This document shows positions 16,249 through 24,990 of a DNA stretch of 64,000 nt, one piece after another. The stretch is from positions 62,001-126,000 of the forward strand of contig NZ_CALUCS010000001.1 of assembly GCF_943914615.1 (NCBI RefSeq), read 5' to 3'. The position numbers and the translations under genes are program-made. The notes under the pieces are model-generated. The model was not told the DNA's origin. It searched no databases and saw nothing but the letters and a program-made list of their open reading frames with translations. The DNA is from an uncultured Corynebacterium sp. Its GTDB lineage: Bacteria; Actinomycetota; Actinomycetes; Mycobacteriales; Mycobacteriaceae. Numbering within the stretch: position 1 is the stretch's first letter; each line of letters opens with the position of its first letter.

Positions 16249-17430
16249 CTAGCGCTTGCCCTGGTTGATCCTCTCCATGAGGTACGCCGGGGGCTGAATG
16301 TCGATCTCCGCCCTGCCGTCACCTTTCGCCTTGATGTCGGTGAACGTGGTGATCTCAGCCATGTGCGAAAACATCAGGCGTGGGCTCAGTGCGCCCGCCT
16401 GCCGCGAGAACTCCTGGGCGGTCACGGCCGCCATCATCTTGATGGAACCCAGCATGTCGGTGCCTTCGCCCATTTCTCGAACCAGGGTGATGTGGCGATG
16501 CGGCGTGGAAAAAACAAGTCCTTCGCTAGGGTCGATCTGCGGCAGGTAGCGTTCGAGGATCTCGTTCATGAGCAGGGGCACTGATCCCGCATAGTACGAG
16601 CCGCTTTCGATCGCCCAGAAGCGCTCGTTGGGGCGGTCTTCGCTTGCCCGAACGGGCTGCGCCTCCAGGCCGGAATCGATCAGCTCCTGCCAGAGGTTGC
16701 GGTAGCCAATCCGGAACAAGTCCTCAATCGGGCCGCGATTGTTCAGCGAACCTGGGCTCAGCGCCATAACGGAGTTTGGTGTATCCAGAACCAGGTTGAT
16801 GCACAGGTCGTCCGAATAGGGCCGAATTGGCGAATCCGGGTTGAACTCTAGCGCATCCGCCCGCGACTGCTCCGGCAGAAGATCGATCGCCATTAGGCGC
16901 GCCCGCAAGTGGGAGTAGAACTCCGCATCCGGGAGCGAAAGCAAATCCCGCTCCGAGCTGGCAGCCGGCCCGACCAGACTATTGACGAAATGCTCTACCA
17001 GCACAGGCATGTCCCTGCCGAAATCCTCGGCATTGGCGCATTGCTTCGCGATGTTCTCGAGCCCCAGGCGCGCACCCTCGCCATAGTCCGGCGCGGGGAG
17101 TTTCCCGCCGTAGGGTCCGGGTGTGGGGCCTGGGTAGCTCAGCGGCTTCTGAATGTGCTCGGGCTTGCTGTAGTACACGACTTCGGGCGTGGGGGTTGCG
17201 CCGTAGCCCAACCCGTTAAGTGTTCGCACAATCTGCCGGATCAGCGCCGTCGATTGGTGCAGATCCAGGCGGGGCAGCGGCACCGGCGGGTCCTGCGGGC
17301 CGGGCTCTGTGGGCACGGGGTCGCCCCCTGCGTTCTGCGGGGGGGCCTGCAATGCGTCCTGCGGGGTGTGGTGTGATGCATCGTGCGAGCCGAAGATCCG
17401 ATTCAACCAGTTGCGCTTCTTAGGTGCCAT
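16249..17430 (-). CDS. Conserved hypothetical protein, possible DUF1444 (YtpQ)-like
   Basis: This 393-residue protein has a Pro/His-rich first 60 residues (SHHTPQDALQAPPQ) and a folded remainder. Segments LCINLVLDTPNSVMALSPGSL, FRIGYRNLWQEL, FWAIESGSYYAGSVPLLMNEILE and EGLVFSTPHRHITLV resemble the DUF1444 family pattern. I see that only by eye, so it is tentative. There is no signal peptide or membrane helix. ATG 17430 is set by TAGGGT 7 nt upstream (leaderless); the longer frame to 17508 is unsupported. It is transcribed against the heat-shock genes and helps separate grpE from dnaJ. Function is unknown. Confidence 0.7.
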   Translation of the reverse strand: MAPKKRNWLNRIFGSHDASHHTPQDALQAPPQNAGGDPVPTEPGPQDPPVPLPRLDLHQSTALIRQIVRTLNGLGYGATPTPEVVYYSKPEHIQKPLSYPGPTPGPYGGKLPAPDYGEGARLGLENIAKQCANAEDFGRDMPVLVEHFVNSLVGPAASSERDLLSLPDAEFYSHLRARLMAIDLLPEQSRADALEFNPDSPIRPYSDDLCINLVLDTPNSVMALSPGSLNNRGPIEDLFRIGYRNLWQELIDSGLEAQPVRASEDRPNERFWAIESGSYYAGSVPLLMNEILERYLPQIDPSEGLVFSTPHRHITLVREMGEGTDMLGSIKMMAAVTAQEFSRQAGALSPRLMFSHMAEITTFTDIKAKGDGRAEIDIQPPAYLMERINQGKR

Positions 17431-17437
17431 GACCCCC

Positions 17438-17443
17438 ACCCTA
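17438..17443 (-). promoter_or_regulatory. -10 box for leaderless DUF1444-like gene
   Basis: TAGGGT on the minus strand lies exactly 7 nt before ATG 17430. Confidence 0.5.
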
Positions 17444-17575
17444 GCTAGTTTCGGGCTGGCAAGTCTTCGGCAAAGCCTGCTGCAAGTCTCCGGTAATGCA
17501 CGCTGCAAGGCCCGAAGTGATGTGGGAAGGGAATAAATACGTGGGGGCGTCGTTAAAGAAGATTAGATAACAAAA

Positions 17576-17596
17576 GTTCAGCGCGGTAGACTCAAG
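17576..17596. promoter_or_regulatory. HAIR element (HspR operator) upstream of dnaJ-hspR
   Basis: A degenerate left half GTTCAGC, then N7, then a perfect right half ACTCAAG. The right half overlaps TAGACT (17587-17592), a probable -10 box. The ten bases TAGACTCAAG are identical at the clpB promoter. Confidence 0.75.
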
Positions 17597-17646
17597 ATTG
17601 ATTATTGATACCCCGCGTGAACAGCGCAATAAGGAAGGAGCGACAC

Positions 17647-18840
17647 ATGGCGCACAGTGAATGGGCCGAGAAGGATTATTACAAAGACCTCGGCGTGTCC
17701 TCCACCGCATCGGCAGAGGAGATCAAGAAAGCTTATCGCAAGATCGCCCGCGAGAATCATCCGGATGCGAACCCGGGAGACACGGCGGCGGAGGAGCGTT
17801 TCAAGAAGGCTTCCGAAGCGTACAGCGTGGTGGGGGACAAGGAAAAGCGCGCGGAGTACGACGAGCTCAAGCGGATGCTCGCCAGCGGGGGTTACTCGAA
17901 CTTCGGCGGTGCAGGTGGTGCTGGTGGCTTTAATGTCTCTGATCTTTTTGGAAATGACGCCGCCAGTGGCGGATTCGGGGATGTCTTCAGCGGACTCTTC
18001 GGCGACGATCCGACCGCTGGCGCCTCCCGCAGCCGATTCGGTGGCCGGGGTAGCCGGGGTGGCCGGGCTGGACGCCGCACCCAGCGCAGCCGCGGGGCGG
18101 ACGTGGAGACGGAGCTGACCCTCGAATTCCGCGAGGCCACTAAGGGCGTGACCGTGCCGATCCGCCTGACCAAGCCTGAACCGTGCGAAAACTGTCACGG
18201 TTCGGGCGCTAAGGCGGGCACCTCGCCACAGAACTGCGGCACCTGTAGCGGCAGCGGCATGGTCAGCGAGAACAGGGGAGCCTTCGGGTTCTCCCGCCCG
18301 TGCGCGGACTGTTCCGGCACTGGCTCGGTGATCAAGGACAAGTGCCCGGACTGCTCCGGTACGGGGCGGACTACTCAGTCCCGCACGATCACCGTGCGCG
18401 TGCCTGCGGGCGTGGTTGATGGGCAGAAGGTGCGCCTGGCCGGGCAGGGTTCGGCGGGGCAGCGCGGCAAGCCGGCTGGCGACCTGTTCGTGACGGTGCA
18501 CGTGAAGCCCGACAAGGTGTTCAGCCGCGACGGTGACGACCTGAAGTTGACCGTGCCGGTGAGCTACCCCGAGCTGGTGCTCGGCGGTGCGGTGACGGTG
18601 CCGACCCTGGCCTCCAAGGTGCGGGTGCGCATCCCCGCCGGCACGCAGGACGGCACCACGCTGCGGGTGCGCGGCCACGGTGTGAACAAGCGCAACGGCG
18701 CTAGCGGCGACCTGCTGGTGACCGTGAAGGTAGCCGTGCCGAAGAACCTTGACGAGGGTGCGATGAGCGCGCTGCGCAAGTACTCGGAAGAGGAAAAGCG
18801 CTCCGGATTCGACCCCCGCGAAGGATGGGAGGGTAACTGA
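17647..18840 (+). CDS. dnaJ: Chaperone DnaJ (Hsp40)
   Basis: This 397-residue co-chaperone stimulates the DnaK ATPase and delivers substrates. The J domain has the HPD motif ([11 protein letters not shown]). A Gly/Phe-rich linker at about residues 80-135 follows. Four zinc-finger repeats ([40 protein letters not shown]) precede the C-terminal peptide-binding domains. ATG 17647 has a strong AAGGAAGGAG site; 14 upstream in-frame codons are leader. The stop overlaps the hspR start by one base (TGATG). It has its own HAIR element, so it is controlled by HspR independently of dnaK-grpE. Confidence 0.97.
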   Translation: MAHSEWAEKDYYKDLGVSSTASAEEIKKAYRKIARENHPDANPGDTAAEERFKKASEAYSVVGDKEKRAEYDELKRMLASGGYSNFGGAGGAGGFNVSDLFGNDAASGGFGDVFSGLFGDDPTAGASRSRFGGRGSRGGRAGRRTQRSRGADVETELTLEFREATKGVTVPIRLTKPEPCENCHGSGAKAGTSPQNCGTCSGSGMVSENRGAFGFSRPCADCSGTGSVIKDKCPDCSGTGRTTQSRTITVRVPAGVVDGQKVRLAGQGSAGQRGKPAGDLFVTVHVKPDKVFSRDGDDLKLTVPVSYPELVLGGAVTVPTLASKVRVRIPAGTQDGTTLRVRGHGVNKRNGASGDLLVTVKVAVPKNLDEGAMSALRKYSEEEKRSGFDPREGWEGN

Positions 18841-19256
18841 TGAGTACCGGTAAAAACGGCGGCGAGCGCGAGGTTTTCGTGATCTCCGTCGCCGCGCGGA
18901 TCACTGGAATGCACGCCCAGACGCTGCGCACGTATGACCGGATGGGCTTGGTGACGCCCCAACGCACCAGTGGCGGTGGCCGCCGCTACTCGCGCGAGGA
19001 CATTGAGCAGCTGCAGGAGATCCAGCGCCTCTCCCACGAGGAGGGCGTGAACCTGGCAGGCATCAAGACGATCATCGCCCAGCAGAACCGGCTGGACGAG
19101 CTGGAAGAAGAAAACGCGGCGCTGCGCCGCCGCCTGGCGGAGATGCAGGCCCGCGTGGAACGGGGCGAGGGCGCGGGAGGGCGCTCTCGCGGTGAGATTG
19201 TGCACGTCCCGCGCTCTACCTCTGTGGTCCTGTGGGACCGGCAGAAGCGGCGGTAA
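18840..19256 (+). CDS. hspR: Heat-shock repressor HspR (MerR family)
   Basis: This 138-residue MerR-type repressor has the helix-turn-helix in VISVAARITGMHAQTLRTYDRMGLVTPQRTSGGGRRYSREDIEQL. A coiled coil follows (RLDELEEENAALRRRLAEM), then a basic tail ending RQKRR. HspR binds HAIR sequences, usually with DnaK as co-repressor. Three regions here carry them: upstream of dnaK, of dnaJ-hspR itself (autoregulation) and of clpB. It is coupled to dnaJ by a one-base overlap. Its stop codon directly abuts the stop of the convergent transporter gene, leaving no intergenic base. Confidence 0.95.
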   Translation: MSTGKNGGEREVFVISVAARITGMHAQTLRTYDRMGLVTPQRTSGGGRRYSREDIEQLQEIQRLSHEEGVNLAGIKTIIAQQNRLDELEEENAALRRRLAEMQARVERGEGAGGRSRGEIVHVPRSTSVVLWDRQKRR

Positions 19257-20834
19257 CTAGAGGCTTACCTGCCCAGTGACGATCAGGTACAAAGCGCCGA
19301 TGGCGGAGGCTACGACGAGGGCGCTGATAATCCACTCGAAGGTGTTGAATACGCGCCCGCCGGCCTTGATGCGGGTGGCGACGTAGACCACCAGGCCGGG
19401 CACGATAAGCAGCGTGCCGAGCAGGACGAACTGCAGCTCGGCGGCGTACAGCAGCCAGAGGGAGTAGCCGAAAGCCACGGCACTGATGAGCAGGTGCCCG
19501 CGGTTGGTCTTCTTGCTGACCTCCGGGCCGGATATGTCGAACTTCGAGCCCGCGTCCGGGTGCTTGAACCCATGGCCACGGGTGGCCAGGAACAGCAGGT
19601 ACAGGCTGGAGAACACGTAAGGCACCAGGTACAGGGACGTAGCCAGCTGCACCATCGTGGTGTAGGTGGACTCGTTCAGGTAGAAGATGATGATGAACGC
19701 CTGGATAACCACGGCGGACAGGAACTGCGAGACGTACGGGGCGCCCATGTTGTTGGTGCGTCCCACTGCCTTCGGCAGCAGCCCATCCTGGGCCATCAGG
19801 GTGATCGGTTCGGCGCACAGCATCTGCCAGGAGACGTAGGCGCCCAGAACGGAGATGCACAGGCCGACGGAGATCAGGCCAGCACCCCACGGGCCGACGA
19901 CGTGCTCCAGGACGGTGCCCATGGAGTTATCTCCCATCGCGGCGAGCTCCTCGCGGGAGACGACGCCGAAGGACAGGAAGCTCACGGCGGTGAGCAGGAA
20001 GAACACGGAGACGAATCCCAGGAAGGTGGCCAGGGAGACGTCCTTGCGGTGGCGTGCGCGCTTCGAGTAGGTGGAGGCGCCCTCCACGCCGATGAAGGCC
20101 CACACGGTGAACAGCATCATGCCCTTGACCTGGTCGCCGAGGGAAAGCGCCTGGTCCTGGTTCTCGCCGAAGGTGGCGGCGCGGCCCCAGAAATCGGAGG
20201 TGAACACGTCTGTGTTGAAGCCGACGAAGGCCACCAGCACCAGGAACGCCAGGATCGGTAGGATCTTCGCCACTGTGGTGATGACGTTCATGATCGCCGC
20301 TTGGCGCACACCGCGGGAAAGCACCAGGAAGATTCCCCAGGTAAGCGCCGATACGCAGATCGACTGCACCAGCGGATGATCGCTGCCGAAAATGGGGAAG
20401 AAGAAGCTCAGGGAACCGAAGAACAACGTCGCGTAGCCCACCTGGGCGATGATGGTGCCCAGCCAGTAGCCCCACGCGGAGGCGAAGCCGACGAAGTCAC
20501 CCAGGCCGGCGCGCACGTAGGAGTACACGCCGGAATCCAGGTGCGGCTTGCGCAGTGCCAGGGCTTGGAAGACGTAGGCGATGCACAGCATGCCCACGCC
20601 GGTGATGCCCCAGCCGATCAGGGCGGCACCCGGCGAGGCGACAGACGCAATGTTCTGCGGCAGCGCGAAGATGCCGGCACCGACGGTGGAGCCGATGATC
20701 AGGCTGACCAGCGTGCCCATGCGGACGGTGCGTGGGTCGTCCTTGACCAGCACTTCGGCAGTGGAGGCCTGCGGGTGATAAGCCTTGGCAGCATCCTGAG
20801 TAGATGGGGTATCCCCATTATTAGAGATATTCAC
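19257..20834 (-). CDS. APA-family basic amino-acid antiporter (ArcD/LysI-like)
   Basis: This 525-residue membrane protein of the APC superfamily has about 12-13 helices. The first reads GTLVSLIIGSTVGAGIFALPQNIASVASPGAALIGW, the typical GXGIF substrate-binding motif. VWAFIGVEGASTYSKRARHRKDV and the long final helices match arginine/ornithine antiporters and the lysine permease LysI. The N-terminal 38 residues are hydrophilic. No arginine deiminase genes are nearby, so an ADI role is unsupported; it may take up or exchange lysine or arginine. It abuts hspR tail to tail, so read-through in either direction is likely. Confidence 0.88.
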   Translation of the reverse strand: MNISNNGDTPSTQDAAKAYHPQASTAEVLVKDDPRTVRMGTLVSLIIGSTVGAGIFALPQNIASVASPGAALIGWGITGVGMLCIAYVFQALALRKPHLDSGVYSYVRAGLGDFVGFASAWGYWLGTIIAQVGYATLFFGSLSFFFPIFGSDHPLVQSICVSALTWGIFLVLSRGVRQAAIMNVITTVAKILPILAFLVLVAFVGFNTDVFTSDFWGRAATFGENQDQALSLGDQVKGMMLFTVWAFIGVEGASTYSKRARHRKDVSLATFLGFVSVFFLLTAVSFLSFGVVSREELAAMGDNSMGTVLEHVVGPWGAGLISVGLCISVLGAYVSWQMLCAEPITLMAQDGLLPKAVGRTNNMGAPYVSQFLSAVVIQAFIIIFYLNESTYTTMVQLATSLYLVPYVFSSLYLLFLATRGHGFKHPDAGSKFDISGPEVSKKTNRGHLLISAVAFGYSLWLLYAAELQFVLLGTLLIVPGLVVYVATRIKAGGRVFNTFEWIISALVVASAIGALYLIVTGQVSL

Positions 20835-20900
20835 GGTTAGTACCGTACAACGCGCCCACTGGTTAGACCAACCGACTGGGGTTTGTGGTGCTAGCTCTCG

Positions 20901-21713
20901 CTAGTTGTCCTCGGCTGTGCTCGGCTGCCAGCCCAGCGCAGGTGCAACGTGGGTGGCGAAGTTCTCCAGCAGGCGAACATTGGCCTCTACGCCCAGCTGA
21001 TTCGGGATAGTGAGCATCAACGTGTCGGCCTCGGCCACTGCGGCGTCATTAAGAAGAGCCTCGATGAGCTTGTCGGGTTCACCAATATAGGTTCGGCCGA
21101 AGGTGGAGCGGTAGCCGTCGATCACGCCGAAGTGGTCGCGGGTCATGCCGTGGGTGCCGACGATCGCCCGGTCCTCGGCGCCGGTGATGGGGAAGATGCT
21201 GCGAGAGACGGACGTGCGCGGAGTCCAGCCGTGCCCGCTGCTGGCGAAGGACTCCTTGAAGGCTTGGAGCTGCTGTGCCTGCAGGTCGCCGAAGCTGTCG
21301 CCGTTGCTCTCGGTGAGGAGGGTGGAGCTCATGAGGTTGACGCCCACCTGCCCCGCCCACTTGGCCGTTTCGCGCGTGCCCGCGCCCCACCAGATGCGGC
21401 GGTCCAGGTTGGGGGAGTGTGGGAGCACGGGGATGGAGGCGCCGGGCTGGTACATGTGCGGGTACTGCTTCTCTGCCGAGGGGGCGGTGGCCATGCCTAC
21501 CCCGCGGATAGCGGCTAGGTAGCGCAGGAAGTGTTCGCGGGCGATGTTGGCGCCCCGGGGGTCGGTGGAGCCGGTGTGGCCGAAGGCTTCCCAGCCGCGT
21601 TCCACGGCTTCGGGGGCTCCGCGGGAAACGCCGAGGGCGATGCGGCCGTCGGCGATCAGATCAAGCGCGGCGGACTCTTCGGCGAGGTGAAGAGGGTTTT
21701 CATAGCGCATGTC
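20901..21713 (-). pseudogene. LLM-class flavin monooxygenase gene, C-terminal part (split by insertion)
   Basis: This part encodes about 270 residues of a luciferase-like oxidoreductase from DMRYENPLHLAEESAALDLIADGRIALGVSRG to the end. It includes RIWWGAGTRETAKWAGQVGVNLMSS and the C-terminal YIGEPDKLIEALL. The N-terminal strand and flavin-pocket region are missing here but are encoded at 25405-25665, ending GTGVIDMR. Joined at DMR the two halves give about 352 residues, the usual family length. The frame continues a few codons into the inserted segment (to 21752), so a fragment might be translated but should not fold. Loss of function by insertion is inferred directly from the sequence. Confidence 0.88.
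21706..21713. repeat. Left 8-bp direct repeat (target-site duplication)
   Basis: CGCATGTC occurs here and at 25409-25416. Both copies encode the same GAC ATG CG of the interrupted monooxygenase gene. Confidence 0.85.
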
Positions 21714-21734
21714 AGGTTTGTAACACTTGAACAG

Positions 21735-21780
21735 GCTTGGGCGCTGGCGCACCCTCCATAGGAAAGCGCCAGCGCCCAGC
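21735..21780 (-). terminator. Hairpin after the MFS gene
   Basis: A 15-bp stem with one mismatch (GGGCGCTGGCGC/GCGCCAGCGCCC core) lies 7 bp beyond the stop at 21787 and has no strong T-run. Confidence 0.6.
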
Positions 21781-21786
21781 TCGATT

Positions 21787-22959
21787 CTACTCAGCCATGG
21801 CGGCCTCGACCGGTTGCTTCTTCTGCGCCCCGGTCTGGGTCGCCAGCACGACGGCGGCGAGCACAGCGAGCACCGCCCCGGTCCACATCGCGATGGCAGG
21901 GTTGTCGCCGAACATGCCGATGGTGACGGCGCTGACGGCGGAGCCGAGCGTGACGCCGGCCGAGATGACGGCAGTGTGGATGGTGTTCACCATCGTCCCT
22001 GCCCCGCCGACCTCGGCGACGCGGGTCACCAGCGCGGGGTTCATGGTCACACCGACGAAGCCGACCACGATGACCATGGCCAGGACGATCGGCTGGACGT
22101 AGCTGAACGCAGCGAGTAGCGCCAGGGCGATGAACAGCAGGCCATGGCCGATGCGCAGGACGGCGACGGCGTGCTTGTCGGCGAACTTCCCGACGATCAT
22201 GTTGCCGATGTAAGAGCAGACGCCGTACGCGAGCAGGATGATCGTCGTGGCGTTCGTGCTGAACCCGGCGCTGGTCTCCAACAGCGGCGTAAAGTAGGAG
22301 AATGAGGCGTAGGCGGCTCCGACGGTGAGCAGGCTGACCATGTAGCGGGCCCACAGGCGCGGCATCCGCAGGTTTCGCACGTCCTGCGCTGCCGCCTCCT
22401 GCTCGGGGGCGTCGCGCCGGGGAAGCAGAGCCAGGCTGGCGAGGAACAGCAGGAACGTGAGAACGCCGAGCACGTAAAAGCTGGACTGCCAGCCCCAGCG
22501 GTCGCCGATGAAGTGCGAGAGCGGCAGCCCGAGGATCGTGCCGACCATGATGCCGCCGAGGACGATCGAGGTCGCCTCGCCGATCTTCTGCGGGCTGGAT
22601 GCGAGCAATGCCGCGTACGTCACCGACAGCCCGAAGGACGCGCCCGCGAGGGCACCAGTCAGGATGCGGATGAGCGCGACCCACCAGTACTCGTCGATCA
22701 GCGGCACGAGGACCTGCATCATCGCGTAGAGCGCGACGATCGTCAGCAGGGCCCCCTTGGGCGGACTGTGCCGCAGGAAGTAGGCGAACAGCGGACCGCC
22801 GATCGCCATGCCGGCGGAGTACATCGAGACCAGCATGCCGATCTGACCGGTGGACACACCGAGATCGGCGGACATCGCCGGCATCATGCCGGCGACCTGG
22901 AGCTCGCTCATGACGGCCACCATGATGGTGACCATGAGGAGGTAGAGGTGTTTCTTCAT
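21787..22959 (-). CDS. MFS exporter, DHA1 (AraJ/Cmx-like) family
   Basis: This 390-residue drug:H+ antiporter-type transporter has 12 predicted helices. The family's loop and helix 4-5 signals are present (ALIRILTGALAGASFGLSVTYAALLASSPQKIGEATSIVLGGIMVGTILGLPLSHFIGDRWGWQSSFYVLG). It starts MKKHLYLLMVTIMVAVMSELQVAGMMP. The ATG at 22959 is chosen by homology; upstream codons are unsupported. The tetR gene lies 75 bp upstream on the same strand, the classic arrangement for a repressor-controlled efflux pump. Similar proteins export chloramphenicol or sugars; the substrate here is unknown. Confidence 0.85.
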   Translation of the reverse strand: MKKHLYLLMVTIMVAVMSELQVAGMMPAMSADLGVSTGQIGMLVSMYSAGMAIGGPLFAYFLRHSPPKGALLTIVALYAMMQVLVPLIDEYWWVALIRILTGALAGASFGLSVTYAALLASSPQKIGEATSIVLGGIMVGTILGLPLSHFIGDRWGWQSSFYVLGVLTFLLFLASLALLPRRDAPEQEAAAQDVRNLRMPRLWARYMVSLLTVGAAYASFSYFTPLLETSAGFSTNATTIILLAYGVCSYIGNMIVGKFADKHAVAVLRIGHGLLFIALALLAAFSYVQPIVLAMVIVVGFVGVTMNPALVTRVAEVGGAGTMVNTIHTAVISAGVTLGSAVSAVTIGMFGDNPAIAMWTGAVLAVLAAVVLATQTGAQKKQPVEAAMAE

Positions 22960-23034
22960 GGGATTTCTTTCTGGATATTGAAGTACAGAATGTGGGCAAA
23001 GTGAAGCCCGCACCGGTTTTCGGAACGGGCGGTG

Positions 23035-23637
23035 TCAGGCGCGGAGGGCGTCGAGTCCGAGGATCACCACCTGACGCAGCTCCTCAGGGGTCGAGCCAGC
23101 CTGAGCGAGTACGCGCATGCCAGAGACTAGGGCGACAACAGTCCGAGCCGCATCGGATGCGAGTAGCTGTTTCCTGATCGAGCCGTCGAGCTGACCAGTG
23201 CGGACAGCCTGCTCGATCAGGGCGAGTTGCTGCTCAAGTGCGCGGTCCAGCAGGCTCTTGACCCTCTCACTCTTCGCGCCGAGGTCGGGCGTCATTCGCG
23301 CGCCGACCACCATGCAGCCCGCTGCGTGACCATGAGTGGCGGCTTCACGCTCTTCGTCGAGGAAGAGGTCCATCAAGGCGACCAGTCGCGCCATCCCATC
23401 ATGCTCCTTGTCGAGTAGTACTGCCTCCTGGGTCAGACCCGTCGTCTCGACGTATCGCTCCAAGGCACGCAGGTACAGCCCGTCTTTCGACTCGAAGGTG
23501 TTGTAGAGGCTGCTGCGACGGACACCCGCCGCCTCGCACAGCTGCTCGGTCGAGGTGTCCGCGAAACCGTGGACGCGGAACTCCGCCGCAGCGGCGTCGA
23601 GGACGGCTGTCTCGTCGAATGCGCGTGGTCTGGCCAT
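23035..23637 (-). CDS. TetR-family repressor
   Basis: This 200-residue regulator has an N-terminal helix-turn-helix (AVLDAAAAEFRVHGFADTSTEQLCEAAGVRRSSLYNTFESKDGLYLRAL). A helical ligand domain follows (HGHAAGCMVVGARMTPDLG). ATG 23637 is fixed by TACGCT exactly 7 nt upstream, which implies a leaderless mRNA. It precedes the MFS exporter gene and probably controls it and itself. The inducer is unknown. It belongs to the acquired segment. Confidence 0.88.
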   Translation of the reverse strand: MARPRAFDETAVLDAAAAEFRVHGFADTSTEQLCEAAGVRRSSLYNTFESKDGLYLRALERYVETTGLTQEAVLLDKEHDGMARLVALMDLFLDEEREAATHGHAAGCMVVGARMTPDLGAKSERVKSLLDRALEQQLALIEQAVRTGQLDGSIRKQLLASDAARTVVALVSGMRVLAQAGSTPEELRQVVILGLDALRA

Positions 23638-23644
23638 GGGTGAC

Positions 23645-23650
23645 AGCGTA
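23645..23650 (-). promoter_or_regulatory. -10 box for leaderless tetR mRNA
   Basis: TACGCT on the minus strand lies 7 nt before ATG 23637. Confidence 0.5.
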
Positions 23651-23708
23651 CCAGTTATGTATTTCATAATCCACAATGCAGGATGATCATGCCCCGCACG
23701 TCATCCAG

Positions 23709-23786
23709 CGCTGCTGCAAGCGCGCGGAGCGCGTGCGGCAGCCCAGACCATGACTCAACCCCTGTCGAATACGGGGTTTAGTCATG
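23709..23786. repeat. Two adjacent inverted repeats between rraA-like gene and tetR
   Basis: The first hairpin (23709-23742) has GCTGC...GCAGC outer and CGCGC/GCGCG inner arms. The second (23749-23786) pairs CATGACTCAACCCC with GGGGTTTAGTCATG, 13 of 14 positions. They may terminate the rraA-like transcript or mark an old element boundary inside the segment. Confidence 0.55.
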
Positions 23787-23819
23787 TCGAGAGCGGGCTC
23801 CACCGATGCCGGGGGTTAC

Positions 23820-24524
23820 CTACTCTTCGATCTCGCCGCCGATGCTGCGCAGGTACTGGCGGAACGTGATGCCGTCGCGGTCGCGGGCCGTCAGGAACTC
23901 GGCGAATCGCGCCTGTTCCCGAAGACTCCGACCAGTGCGCATGAGGGCCGCCTGCCTGCGCTCGGTCTCGCGGATGGCGGCCGCGGCTTCGGCGATGTCG
24001 GCGGCGCGGTCCAGCGGCAGGAACAGCACCCCGTCGTCGTCGCCGAGCACGAAGTCCGAGGCGGTGACCTCGAAGTCTCCGAGCTGAGCGGTCGTGATCG
24101 CGTCGGCGGGCTGAGCATCCAGCCGCTGGGGCCCAGCGGGTAGAGCGCCCATGCTGAACACGGGAAGGTGGATCGCGCGAAGCTCGCGCGAATCACGGTG
24201 CAGGCCGTGGATGATGATCCCGGCGAGGCTCGCCTGCGAGGCTTCGAGGGTCGCGAGGTCGCCGACGCAGGCCTCGTCGTCCCGACCCTTGTTGTCCACG
24301 ACGAGTACGTCGCCTGGGCGTGAGTGCTCGATCGCCTCGAGGAATACGTCCACGCTGCCGGCGTGCTGGGCGGGCAGGACGCGTCCGACGACGTGGGTGT
24401 CCTCCCAGAGCGGGGTGATGCTCGAGGGGGCTTGGCGCACGGGGAGGCCGAGACGCATCACGGCGTCGGCGACGTGCGGGGTGGTCAGGTCCATATACAA
24501 ACGTTGCAGTTCATCTGCTCTCAT
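23820..24524 (-). CDS. RraA-family protein (demethylmenaquinone methyltransferase-like fold)
   Basis: This 234-residue protein of the RraA/HMG-aldolase family begins LTTPHVADAVMRLGL. It contains GDVLVVDNKGRDDEACVGDLATLEASQASLAGIIIHGLHRDSRELR, which includes the GDLA and HRD residues that bind metal and oxo-acid in the family, and ends with a helical tail. Members include regulators of RNase E and 4-hydroxy-4-methyl-2-oxoglutarate or oxaloacetate lyases. With no RNase E context, a lyase role is likelier. AAGGAG precedes the ATG. It lies 72 bp downstream of the ruined phzF-like gene on the same strand. Confidence 0.8.
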   Translation of the reverse strand: MRADELQRLYMDLTTPHVADAVMRLGLPVRQAPSSITPLWEDTHVVGRVLPAQHAGSVDVFLEAIEHSRPGDVLVVDNKGRDDEACVGDLATLEASQASLAGIIIHGLHRDSRELRAIHLPVFSMGALPAGPQRLDAQPADAITTAQLGDFEVTASDFVLGDDDGVLFLPLDRAADIAEAAAAIRETERRQAALMRTGRSLREQARFAEFLTARDRDGITFRQYLRSIGGEIEE

Positions 24525-24596
24525 GAGGAGATCTCCTTCGTTGATGGGATGAGCGAGTCTCGGCAGGCTGATCGTCGGCGGGCAGGCCGGACGAGG

Positions 24597-24990
24597 TCAG
24601 ACAAGGGCAATGCCTCGGAACAGCGTCGTGGTCGCACCGCCGACCCAGACGTTCCCGTCGACATCGGTGGTGATGGCGATGTCCCCAGCTCGGCCGAGCT
24701 TGCTGCCCTGGGAGACCCGGTAGCCGCCGGCCAGGACACCTGTGCTCGTGAGCCACTGCCCGACGGAGGCGTTCATCGACCCGCACACCGGGTCTTCGGC
24801 AACGCCGACGCCGGGGGCGAAGGTGTGCATCTCGAAGGCATGCTCCGAGCCTTCCGGGTACGTGCCGATCACCCCGACCATCGCCTCCGGGGATCAGTGC
24901 CAGATCGGGTTCCAGCTCAAGGACCTCCTGCGCCGTCGCCAGCCGGAGGACGGCCCAGCCCGGGCCGTTGTCCACCCACTGGTGCGCTGT
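24597..24990 (-). pseudogene. PhzF-family isomerase remnant (5' truncated, frameshifted)
   Basis: The C-terminal part reads MVGVIGTYPEGSEHAFEMHTFAP and then GVAEDPVCGSMNASVGQWL, the PhzF core motif. Just upstream another frame gives HQWVDNGPGWAVLRLATAQEVLELEPDLALIP, the preceding PhzF segment. One extra base around 24888-24892 (a CCCC run on the minus strand) breaks the frame, and everything before HQWVDN is missing. PhzF proteins are isomerases of phenazine-type pathways or stand-alone enzymes; this copy is dead. The 5' break lies against the truncated lysE fragment. Confidence 0.82.

Noticed and set aside
19257..20834. Member of an arginine deiminase (ADI) operon
   Set aside because: The transporter resembles ArcD, but no arcA, arcB or arcC gene is adjacent and the neighbouring genes are hspR and a broken monooxygenase gene.
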